Shown here in pieces: positions 1-8,728 of a DNA stretch of 64,000 nucleotides (the first letter of the stretch is position 1; every line of letters begins with the position of its first letter). Below the pieces are notes generated by a model. It did no database searches and had not been told where the DNA came from. It worked only from the letters and a program-made list of their open reading frames with translations. The position numbers were made by a program, and so were the translations under genes. Origin of the DNA: Leguminivora glycinivorella (lineage: Eukaryota > Arthropoda > Insecta > Lepidoptera > Tortricidae); NCBI RefSeq assembly GCF_023078275.1, contig NC_062978.1:7826585-7890584 (forward strand). Direction: 5' to 3'.

Positions 1-93
1 AAAATCAAGATTCCCCTTTCGGAATTATCCGAGCATTTCTGTCATTCGGAATTACCCTAATGCACCTTATAAAAATTATAATGTTTTGAACAG

Positions 94-234
94 CTGACCG
101 AGGGCCGCCATCTTGCCGTACAAATTTGCTTTGCTCGGGCGGGGCAAACATGCGCGCACGAGCATGGTGGAGGTGGAGGGTGGACGTTTTCATCGCGTGG
201 CACTGCCTAGCGAGGCGTGCGGCCGCTCGGTCAG
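94..234. repeat. GC-rich stretch bounded by imperfect inverted repeats
   Basis: The ends CTGACCGAGGGCCGC (from 94) and GCGGCCGCTCGGTCAG (ending 234) are reverse complements apart from one gap. The interior is GC-rich in an AT-rich neighbourhood. This may be a small MITE; no target duplication was recognised. Confidence 0.35.
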
Positions 235-339
235 TATGGACCCGGCTAATGGTGATGAATGAAATGAAAAACATTTATTTTCTGAACTATTAATATTTAT
301 TTTCTGAACTATTAATGTGCCTGTGTGGTGACGGGTTAA

Positions 340-572
340 GAATTTCACCACCCCCTTTCTTCCCGTGGGTGTCGTAGAAGGCGACTATGGGATATGGGTT
401 AAATTGTGGCGTTAGGCGAGAGGCTGGCAACTTGTCACTGCAATGTCATAGTGTCGTTTTCTTTCAACCCCTTATTTGCCAAGAGTGGCACTGAAGCTTT
501 AGTAGTTTCATGTGCTCTGCCTACCCCTTTATGGGATACAGGCGTGATTGTATGTATGTATGTATTAATATA
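340..572 (+). mobile_element. Dispersed SINE-like repeat, copy 1 (TATG/TGTA tail)
   Basis: A second copy lies in reverse orientation at about 31188-31370, and the two share blocks such as GGGATATGGGTTAA and GGGATACAGGCGTGATTG. The element ends in a TGTA-type simple repeat, as retroposed elements often do. No coding capacity is seen. It lies just downstream of the FASTK-family gene. Confidence 0.55.
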
Positions 573-594
573 CATTTAGGCACAAACTATTATT

Positions 595-675
595 TTAAGC
601 ATTTTTGATTAATTCATCTAAATAATCACTCTTTTCTCTTGCTGTCTGTAGTTTGGAATATTTCTGCCAAGACAC
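595..675 (-). CDS. FASTK-family gene, exon 3 (C-terminus)
   Basis: TTTTTACAG precedes 26 codons and TAA. The peptide begins VSWQKY, which continues the RAP domain directly after HAAL of exon 2. The exon is too short for a simple ORF scan to detect. Confidence 0.82.
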   Translation of the reverse strand: MSWQKYSKLQTAREKSDYLDELIKNA

Positions 676-2887
676 CTGTAAAAAATACATGTGATGTCAA
701 ACCACTTAAAACAAATTTTAGACTAAAGTTTAAATTAAGAGACAAGACATCAGATTAAAATAATTAATTACCAATGCAGCATGATAACCAAGGACATGGA
801 GATCTCTAACTTTAGAAAGGAATGGTCCAGTTGGTGATCCAGTGTTTTTTATTTCACCATTCCTTCCAGCAATTATAATAACGGTCCACTTGTTATCGTC
901 TGGGCGTCTCCGCAAAACACCAAAGCTTGCAGTGCTAAACACATTAGCAATTGGCAATGGAGTGCCATCATGATTATCGCAAATGATTATGTCTGAAACA
1001 TTAAAAACATATGATAAATACAAATGCAATATGACTTTGTAATAATAATTTGCTCATAAGTAATTCATAAACTATTGTTAAAACTTATTATGATTATTCA
1101 TTTATTATAACTTAGTGAAGTCATTTATTTTGTTCTAAGTGTATTGTATATATGTAGGTAATATGTTACATAGGTATACAAATTTAAACACATTAGGTAC
1201 ATAATTAATTGTACAGTTTTGTAGTATAATATTTTTTGAAGAAAACATAATTGAACATAAGTACAGTCTTACCTCCTCTTTGATGATGAGTCAAAACATG
1301 ATCACCTATGACATAGTCATCACCACCTCTTTTCTCTTTTAATATCCTCTTGACATCCAAGAACAGCTTTTCTGAGACATTATACTGTTTAGGAAAAGTT
1401 TCACTTGGGCAGAAATCTGTGTATTTTTTTGCTAAGATTGTTATTTGTTTAGTTGGTAGAGAATTCATTTGTGTCTCATTTGCATAATGAATATCTCTAG
1501 AATTCTGGATTGTTAAAATTTCTTTACCATAATTCTGACAATACTTTCCATAAGTGTTTAATAGAAATTCTGGGCTCAAGACGTTATCCATGAGATCAAC
1601 AGGGTAAATGTTGAGCATTCCTAAGAATGAAACAGTACAAGCATATGATCTACCAAATCTTCTTATCTCTGCTTGCCGCTCCACTGTTCTCAATTCATCT
1701 GTAACCTTTTTAAAAAAGCATTCCTTTGTGTCAGGCCTGTGGTTAAATGTACCAAAAGTGAACACCAGTCTTTCTAAATCCTTTATCCTGGCTTGTGACA
1801 TAGAGTTTATAACTGATTCAGCAATTTTAGATAAACATTGTTTGTGTAGTGTGAGTGTTGCCGTGCCTACTAAAGCAATGTGCACTTTGCACATGATGGA
1901 CAGCCTGGGAGCTTCATGCTGCAGAGTTTCCAGCAAGTCATATATTTTACTGTTCTCATCAGATTTCATTGAGTAACGAATTACCTTCAGTAGAGCTGCT
2001 AGTGACACTTCATGTACATTAGAAGATTGTTCTACAATCTTGTCAATTATTTTTTCTATCAATGCCATATTCCTAATAGGAGTTTTACTTTTGAAAAACC
2101 CCATAGACATAATAGCCAGTTCATCTAATGAAAACTCTGCAAAATTATTTTCCAAGTGTACTTCTAAATTGTGCATGTCATGAGGTGATTTGCGATTTGC
2201 ACTTATATAGAACATAGTTTGAACCAGCTGTTGTGGGGTTAACTGCTGCACTTTGTTTGTAATCCTTTGTAAACTTTTTGTACAATAGTCACTTGCTCTT
2301 GTCACATTCAATAAATAAAATAAAGACAAAAAAGAAAGCATCTGATCGACAGACCAATCTCTATGCCTCTTCAAACACTCATCGTCTAGAGCTGCCCATA
2401 CTTCAATGTAGTTTCTAGTTCTGATAGATTCTGTTTCTGGCCAGTTTGCTAGTGAATGGAATAATCCTTTCAATTCTTCGTCAGTTGCATGCTTAATGTT
2501 GTCAGTTAGGTTATCTATGAAACCATCAAATATTTTATTGGATATACATAAATTATGTTCCATGCAATATTTTCCTAGTGTGGGCAATAGCGCAAAAAGG
2601 TCCTGGGGAGACTTTTTATACCAATCTTGCTGAACCACATGGTTGAATTTATCTTTTGGCACCGGAACCGTTTCAACTTCCGATTTTAATTTCGCTACGT
2701 ATCCATTGTTTTCCATTATACTGTACGCATATAAATTTTCGTGCTCCATGAACATTTTAATACTCATTATTTGAGAGGTGTGCACTTGTTTGTTACCATT
2801 TCTAAAACTATTTGGAACTATTCTTGATACAGGGCTCAAACACTGTATGTACTTGAATGTTCGTGCCAATTTATATATGGAATTCAT
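595..2887 (-). CDS. FASTK-family mitochondrial RNA-processing protein (FASTKD5-like), three exons
   Basis: The coding sequence is complement(join(595..675,772..992,1273..2887)), giving 638 aa. The ATG at 2887 opens a basic N-terminus with no acidic residue in the first ~40 residues, as expected for a mitochondrial presequence. Residues ~90-450 are the helical FAST-kinase-like repeats. The C-terminal ~90 residues form a RAP domain, with the signatures KVRDLHVLGYHAAL and then VSWQKYSKLQ across the last intron. Introns are 280 and 96 bp with GTAAGA and GTAATT donors and TTTCAG and TTACAG acceptors. Codon phases agree (1 base + 2 bases, then phase 0). Family members bind and process mitochondrial transcripts. 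FASTKD5 is the closest by overall impression, but assignment among FASTKD paralogues is inference. The gene looks intact. Confidence 0.85.
772..992 (-). CDS. FASTK-family gene, exon 2 (most of the RAP domain)
   Basis: The TTTCAG acceptor leaves AC, which joins the G of exon 1 to make an Asp codon. Another 73 codons follow, with RAP-type sequence (FGVLRRR, FLSKVRDLHVLGYHAAL). The exon ends in phase 0 at a GTAATT donor. Confidence 0.85.
1273..2887 (-). CDS. FASTK-family gene, exon 1
   Basis: This exon encodes 538 codons plus one base, from the initiator ATG to a strong donor (GAG followed by GTAAGA). It carries the presequence and all FAST domains. Reading on past 1273 would give an unrelated tail that lacks the RAP domain, which supports splicing here. 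Confidence 0.85.
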
Positions 2888-3302
2888 TGTGTTTTTTACT
2901 TCAAACTTGTAGTAATATATCCTTTCATTACGGTTTTACAGACAGGTACAAAGAACACTATAGAGCACCTACAAAATGATATTATTTTATTGAATTATTC
3001 CCATAATGTATTCATCCCGTCCTCGTGAGTCGTGAGTAAATTTGTCAGTGACTGTCACTTCACACTGACATTGACAGCATATGCCAATTTTAATGTTCGA
3101 GACATTAAGTAAAACGACCACTTGAAACTAATGATGTCTGCAAACATTATCGATAATCGCCTGCGATTTAGGGTCAGCCCAGACCGGATGATCACGACTT
3201 GAGACATACGTAGTATCTTCTTAGTAGTTTGTGGTTGAGACGACATGAGGCGCGACATCGCGGACGCAGCCATACTGAGATAGGTTTCCTGTATGCCTAG
3301 CA

Positions 3303-3455
3303 CCAAGCGCGGATCCAGCTTCGTGCCCAGGGGGGGGTCACGTGGTAAAGGCCCGGGGCCCCAGGAGGGGGTCACGTGGTCTATTTGTATGGCCAACTTT
3401 AGGCTCCGGGGGGGGGGTCATGACCCCCATGACCCCCCCCTGGATCCGCGCATGC
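3303..3455. repeat. G/C-run repeat, copy 1
   Basis: It contains GGATCCAGCTTCGTGCC, several G7-G9 or C7-C8 runs, GGTCACGTGGT and CTATTTGTATGG, and ends CCCTGGATCCGCG. The same block order occurs inverted at 22941-23068. This is a dispersed non-coding repeat, and it abuts the palindromic MITE at 3454. Confidence 0.6.
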
Positions 3456-3590
3456 CTAGCACATGATTGCCGCGGGAGTATGTCGCCGCGAGATAGATCA
3501 TACGTCTTCTTCTAACTGTATTAATGACATAAGGACGGGTAGTCTATCTCGCGGCGACATACTCTCGCGGCAATCATGTGCTAACCCTGG
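3454..3590. mobile_element. Palindromic MITE, family P, copy 1
   Basis: Long near-complementary arms (CCTAGCACATGATTGCCGCG ... CGCGGCAATCATGTGCTAA) surround a ~35-bp centre with ATTAATGACATAAGGAC. Other copies are at 38159-38296 and 41242-41380. It has no coding capacity. Confidence 0.8.
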
Positions 3591-3689
3591 GGTCTAGCAC
3601 ATTCACTAGCATATGAAACGGCGATAGGCCGTATGCATTAGCACCGCAGAATCATGTTAAGGTAAGAATTAAATTTTAGTTTGATATTT

Positions 3690-4220
3690 ACTACTTCAGG
3701 TGAGACTTGAACTCACGGCCCTGGATATCTATAGTTAATCTAAAAATATCTGGGCAACCGAGCTTCGCTCGGTTCTGTTTCGTATCCTTGACATGTGTCG
3801 CCATCTAGTTCAAAAATGAATAGTACCTACATCGAGCGAAAGAATTCTCAGCCTTAACAACACAACTACTCCACACGAGATGGCGCGCATTTCGCCACAA
3901 AAACTCAAATAGTGTATTTTTCTATTCGTTTTAGCCTTGACCTGTGTCGCCATCTAGTGTTTGCAATAAATAGTACTTACATCGACCAAAAGAATTCTGT
4001 CTTAACAGTACAACTACTGCACACGAGATGGCGCGCGAAGAAAAACGCATGAAAACTCGAAAATTTGCGTTTTCCGGGACCTAAGGATAAGTTAGACCGA
4101 TTTTTCACCCCCAAAAACCCCCACATAACAAATTTCTGCGAAATCGTTAGAGCGGTTTCCGAGATCGTCAGTGTAAATAAATATATATATAAATAAATAA
4201 ATAAATAAATAAATAAATAT
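3690..4220 (+). mobile_element. LINE-type 3' end with (TAAA)n tail
   Basis: The stretch carries the moth-repeat phrases GAGCTTCGCTCGGTTC and TGTCGCCATCTAG and ends in a (TAAA/AAAT)n run at about 4186-4220, the usual tail of an RTE/SINE-type retroposon. A reversed B-box-like word (GAGTTCAAGTCTC) lies near 3702-3715. No reading frame survives. Confidence 0.5.
3786..4040 (+). repeat. Two diverged tandem copies inside the retroposon tail
   Basis: Two blocks of about 105 bp, about 150 bp apart (from 3786 and from 3936), share CCTTGACNTGTGTCGCCATC, AGTACNTACATCGA, AAAGAATTCT and CACACGAGATGGCGCGC in the same order. Confidence 0.7.
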
Positions 4221-4513
4221 ACAAGAATTGCTCGTTTAAAAGTATAAGATATGGAAAAATTATTCCTATTTGAATTAGGATTTTTATCTGAATTATCTGT
4301 CGGAATCACACCATTATGAACAAATATGAAGTTGTAGAACGAAGTCCCTTTCACATAATCGTTATTCTGTACGGAAACAGTAAGAAAAAATCTGGTCGTG
4401 TGCAGCGAGTAATTAGAATCTTGAAATCTACTTACATAAGTATTATAATAACTACCTATATTTAAAAAAAATCGTTAACATTAAAATAACATCAAGTAGT
4501 AGGTATAGTAGCT

Positions 4514-4519
4514 TTTATT
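4514..4519 (-). terminator. Poly(A) signal AATAAA of the 244-aa gene
   Basis: TTTATT on the plus strand reads AATAAA on the minus strand, 27 bp beyond the stop codon at 4546. Confidence 0.65.
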
Positions 4520-4545
4520 TCTCTATGAATCGACCGCAAATCATT

Positions 4546-4929
4546 TCAAAATTGGCCTATTATTCCAACTGTTGTCATCAAGGAGGTGTACGTTATATTC
4601 GAATTCGGATCATCGGTATACGTTAAGTTTTCGTAGTCATTTGACGCTTGCACTTCATCATTTTGACCCAAATGTTCGGTATTATCAGATAATCCAACAT
4701 ATTTGGGCTTCAAGTAATACAGCTTCTCTTCATTCCGGCCTATGCCAGGAATTGGAACTGGCCGGTCCTGATCTTCAATGTACCTTTTCGTCCCCAAATA
4801 CAAATCTTTATCGGTCCACCTTTTAGTATTCTTGGCACGTTCTATGGCTGACTTGGTCGGTTCGTAAGGCCATCCTGGTGAATTCATTCGTATCTCTTTA
4901 ACATGATGACACCAAAGGTGCCAAAATAT
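4546..4929 (-). CDS. 244-aa gene, exon 3
   Basis: The acceptor TTCCCGACAG is followed in phase 0 by IFWHLWCHHVKEIR and 113 further codons. The frame is open from acceptor to stop and includes an internal Met, where a simple ORF would start. Confidence 0.68.
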   Translation of the reverse strand: MFWHLWCHHVKEIRMNSPGWPYEPTKSAIERAKNTKRWTDKDLYLGTKRYIEDQDRPVPIPGIGRNEEKLYYLKPKYVGLSDNTEHLGQNDEVQASNDYENLTYTDDPNSNITYTSLMTTVGIIGQF

Positions 4930-6084
4930 CTGTCGGGAAAGTTACATTTATTTTCGTAGCCGGTGAACTAAGGTAAATTTAGGATTGCTTACTTGTGTGT
5001 ACCAATTAAAGTTAGATACTTATAGGTATTATATTATTTAAAGTGAGAATGATTACGACTCTGATGCAGATGGAGACTTGTCTCGTTCAAGGCAGTGTTT
5101 ACCTACTACAGCATCCGTAGGCCTGGGCACTTATTATAAGCAATCATCATTCGCCTGCCCTTATCCCATTCATTTGGGGTCGGCGCAGCATGTCTTCCGC
5201 TTCCATACCTCCCTATCATCCGTCATTTCAAGCAATATTATTATAAGCAATATTAAGCAATATTGTCTGTGTTGACAGACAACATTGCTTACGTGCTTCT
5301 ATGTAGATAGACAACATGTGGACACCGTTCAATATTTTCAATATTCACTTGTACTACACCTACACCATCAAATCGGCTGTATGCATGACTGACTGCCATC
5401 TGACTGCAGCAGCGGCGTCTTGTGCGCCGCAGCTGACAGACTAAACTTGTTAAACATGTCCTCTTTGTAATAAGTTATAAAGAAATAAGCAGAATACCTC
5501 ATTAAGTACTTACTTTTCGTCTATCAAACCTTCCCAGTTCAAAGTATCTGGTGATCAATTCATTGAAAACCACCTTCAATGACTGTCTTCGTGTGCGCTT
5601 AAATATAGCTATTTTAATGGAAGACAATGGATAAACCGCGACGAGTGAGAAATTTTCGATTTTTTGGACATCTTCTGCAAGCGGTTCCTTTCTGCTTGCG
5701 TCATCTTTCTCAGAAGCAATCACAAATTTACTCGGGGTTATGGCTAAAATAAAAGATGACAAGAGCTATGAGTTAGATAATTTAGATATCTACGAGCGAG
5801 CTCCTTAGGTCCTTGTCCTGGTGCGCCGAGCGCTTGAATTTTAGAAATAAGAACTCGATCCATGCCCCAGAAAGGATCAAGACTCGAGAGGAAATATTTT
5901 CATAAATTAGGATCTCCAAACTTATTTATAATTACCGGTATTTAATGTCGTCTAATAACGTACCTAATATTACTGTATCACAATAAGCTCCCAAACGTGT
6001 TTCTTCCTCAAATGGGCTCTCTATTAACACTGTATCTTCAACATTACACTCCTTTTTGAGCAATAATTTAATAATTCCGTACAT
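4546..6084 (-). CDS. Unrecognised 244-aa protein, three exons
   Basis: The model is complement(join(4546..4929,5514..5743,5964..6084)). ATG at 6084 starts 40 codons plus G. A GTACGT donor follows, then a TTTTAG acceptor leaving CC to complete an Ala codon, then 76 codons to a GTAAGT donor, then a CCGACAG acceptor and 127 codons to the stop. Phases agree throughout and a poly(A) signal follows. Residues ~35-135 alternate hydrophobic strands (CDTVIL, SKFVIAS, FSLVAVYPL, IKIAIFKR) and end in an aromatic helix (RRKIFWHLWCHHVKEIR), a pattern like a PH-type fold; this is inference. The C-terminal ~110 residues are polar and probably disordered. I do not recognise the family. An upstream exon is possible because AAAG precedes the ATG region, so the start is provisional. 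Confidence 0.68.
5150..5225 (+). mobile_element. Fragment of a common moth retroposon
   Basis: The phrase CTTATCCCATTCATTTGGGG followed by TCGGCGCAGCATGTCTTCC belongs to a repeat I recognise as widespread in Lepidoptera. Only ~75 bp remain, inside intron 2 of the 244-aa gene. Confidence 0.45.
5254..5291. repeat. Short inverted repeat (hairpin)
   Basis: TAAGCAATATTGTCTG and CAGACAACATTGCTTA form 16-bp arms with one mismatch around a 6-nt loop. Further TAAGCAATATT copies lie immediately upstream. Confidence 0.55.
5514..5743 (-). CDS. 244-aa gene, exon 2
   Basis: The exon lies between a TTATTTTAG acceptor and a GTAAGT donor and has 76 full codons. Strand-rich sequence ends ...RYFELGRFDRRK. Confidence 0.68.
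5964..6084 (-). CDS. 244-aa gene, exon 1
   Basis: This exon holds 40 codons plus one base, from MYGIIKLLLKK to ...YCDTVIL, followed by a GTACGT donor. The ATG could be internal if an AG six codons upstream is a splice acceptor. Confidence 0.6.
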
Positions 6085-8586
6085 TTTGTATGGAACTTTA
6101 AACACCAAGAAATAACCAAATATCAATAATTAGGATTGAAGTGTTCAACATAAGTAGGTAAGTAAGTATTTACTATCTACTCGTATTGTAGAGCCAAAAA
6201 CGTAAAAGCTTTAAGCGATCTCATTAAATTGAGGTAGGTTTATTCCATTCTTATCTTTTAATTCATTCCTCAAATCAGTCTCTTGATCTCTGATAAGTTG
6301 ACAACAAATATTATGAAATGTCAACATCATGTGTTTACCTTTTGGCCTTATGGCATCTAAACTTATTCTTTGATATACAACCTATGCAGAAGTACCACGA
6401 ATATGAAGCCATAAAAAAATCTTCTTTTTAACCACATCTCTACACATGTCATTGTACTAATTGTCTATAGTAGGTAGATATTGCGGTGATATTGCTTTAC
6501 ATTACCTAAGTATTTCGTATTTTTTTGTGTCGAGTGGTTTCATTCTCTTTGTTTGATGGTAGATACTATACATAGTAGTACATACTCGTAGTACCGACCT
6601 ATCTGATTGCGGATAACTACTTATTACCATGATAATCTAAGTGTCCAGTTATAAACTTGCTGACGGTTATGTTTACCCATTGTTTACCCGCGCGTCCATC
6701 CTACATGATCCTACCCTTCCTCATATGATTCTACCCTTGTTGCACCTGCACATTCTCATGTCCGCTGATCATGTGTCAACTTTGTGGTAAGTACTCACCG
6801 ATTACCAATGCAGTAACTCACGTGGAACAAACGCCGTAGATAAGAACGCAATTATGCTTGTTTACGTAATGATCTCACTTGCTGTTCGCTGTCCGCTCGT
6901 CTGGCACGGATTAGCGTTCATGTCCACTCAGGAAGTAGCCATAGCATAATAGATTATTAATAAGTTATTAACGTAACAGATCCTTCACTTGCCTGCAAAA
7001 CGACAAATACCTACGCTTTATTTAACTAATACTAATAAGTTACTACGTAAAATTCAGAAGAATAGTAAGTAGGTACGTGCCACATGACTACACAGGCGGG
7101 CGCGTAGCGCTTCTTGGCCACTTGTTACCTCGAGGCAACTGCTAGCGGGTAGGTACTTAACGCGCGACCGCGAGCGAGTGACGTAGATCTGCATGCCTAT
7201 GGAGGCAGGGCCGGATGGTAGAGCTAGTTGAGCGGCCGCTCTAGGCGCCAAACCATAGGAGGAGGAGGCACAAAAATGGCAAGTAATAAAAAACAGTCCT
7301 TTTTGCGATTTTGGTAAGAAAACGTGCCATAACTCCATTTCGCTCCCCTCAACCTGATTGAGTGCTCGGGCCCTGACAATAGGTATATACATATATCTAC
7401 TATTATGACGAAATTGAAGAAGTTTTGCTAAAAAAAAACACTCCATTTCCATAAATATTCAACTGTTTATTAATATCTACGATTATGACTTAGGTAATTC
7501 GTAAAATTAGACAGTGATCCGTCTTAAAACATTTGACGCCTAATATAAACTAAACACACATGCCTACTTAGGTATACTGGAACAAAGCTGAATGTACAGT
7601 TTATTGAAATATTTCATATTAAGAAAGTATGTACCTACCCTTATTTCCTACTTGTGATACAAAGACAGTATAAAATTGTTGAGAGTAGGTATGTACTTGA
7701 TATACTTAATTACATGAGCAATTTTTCATCAATTAGGTATTATTCATTAAGAAATCTCAGTGCCATTCTTCGTAGGAACCTAAAAATGTAGTTACACTAT
7801 GATATATGTATGTAGATGCCTGTGCCTACCTACCTACCTGGTTATGGAATTATAATTATAGACATTTTTTTTTCCAGTGCAGCTATTACATTCATATAAA
7901 ATTCACCCAAATGTATAGGTACAGCGGGACAAATCTCGACTGGGGGGCAATTGTAACTGAAGAATATTTGCATTATCACACTATGATGTTGAGTTCTACA
8001 TGTATCCACTGAACACACCTATCATATATAACTGGTGGAAACTCTATTTAATAATGCAAACATGCAAATATTGTAAAACATGGAAAAAATGGACCAGTTA
8101 CATTTGTCCCCCAGTCGAGATTTGCCCCGCTGTACCTTACCCACTTTATTATTTTTTCTACTAGGTACTGACAGCTGCCTCGTCTATAAACTGTCAATGT
8201 GGAAAAGACAGTTGATAAGCTCTTCAATCGCTTTTTACTCCGGCTTTGGTACCTATGCACTTACTCCATCTATGCTAGAGCGACAATATTTCTTAGTCTT
8301 CCTTGAAATTATTAAAATGCCTGTCCTCTCCACATTGACCATACAAACGTTAGGTATTCTATCAATATGTAAGCTTGTCTCTACCTATATCATATCAATA
8401 ATACAGTTTTGACCTGACTCCCAAACAAATTATCGAACGCGCCTTTGGTAATTCACTGTTCAGTGCCTATAGTAAATATTTTCTAAAGCAACAAAAATAA
8501 ATAAATTCAATTGAAACGTTTTTCAAACCAGTTAATAGCAATTTCTTCTTCGGGACTTTTGAATTATTCAATTAGATATATACTTT
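6085..8586. other. Intergenic spacer between the 244-aa gene and the harmonin 3' end
   Basis: AT-rich sequence with many TAGGTAC/TACCTAC words. I see no exon with coherent splice signals. A GC-richer patch at 7080-7260 carries overlapping short frames but no recognisable protein. One MITE (7918-8136) lies within it. The promoter of the 244-aa gene should be here but was not located. Confidence 0.5.
7918..8136. mobile_element. MITE with ~40-bp terminal inverted repeats
   Basis: GGTACAGCGGGACAAATCTC at the left matches the reverse complement of the right end (GAGATTTGCCCCGCTGTACC) with one mismatch, and the match continues through CGACTGGGGG. The 219-bp element has no coding content. Confidence 0.8.
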
Positions 8587-8592
8587 TTTATT
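8587..8592 (-). terminator. Poly(A) signal of the harmonin gene
   Basis: AATAAA on the minus strand, about 120 bp beyond the proposed TGA stop (8711-8713). Confidence 0.6.
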
Positions 8593-8710
8593 TACAGATA
8601 TACTAAGATAATTATACAGAATTTACTGAATTAAAAATACGTGATGTGATACGCGGCATAAAACACACTAATTAAACTACTTGCAATCACAAATCAAAGT
8701 GATCTTCAAA

Positions 8711-8728
8711 TCATCGACCCGCGTCGGC
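8711..8728 (-). CDS. USH1C: Harmonin last coding exon (five codons and stop)
   Basis: TTTTTTGTTTCAG precedes GCC GAC GCG GGT CGA TGA in the phase required by the 9853 donor, and a poly(A) signal follows at 8587. A longer frame through the same exon exists (…TRVDDLKITLICDCK), but it would need a different phase, so the short ending is preferred. Confidence 0.55.
   Translation of the reverse strand, partial: ADAGR

Noticed and set aside
1608..1976. 122-codon plus-strand frame
   Set aside because: Antisense shadow of the FASTK-family exon 1.
8648..8728. Longer C-terminal ending (TRVDDLKITLICDCK) for harmonin
   Set aside because: It needs a donor leaving two bases, whereas the upstream exon ends in phase 0; the in-phase ending is five codons.
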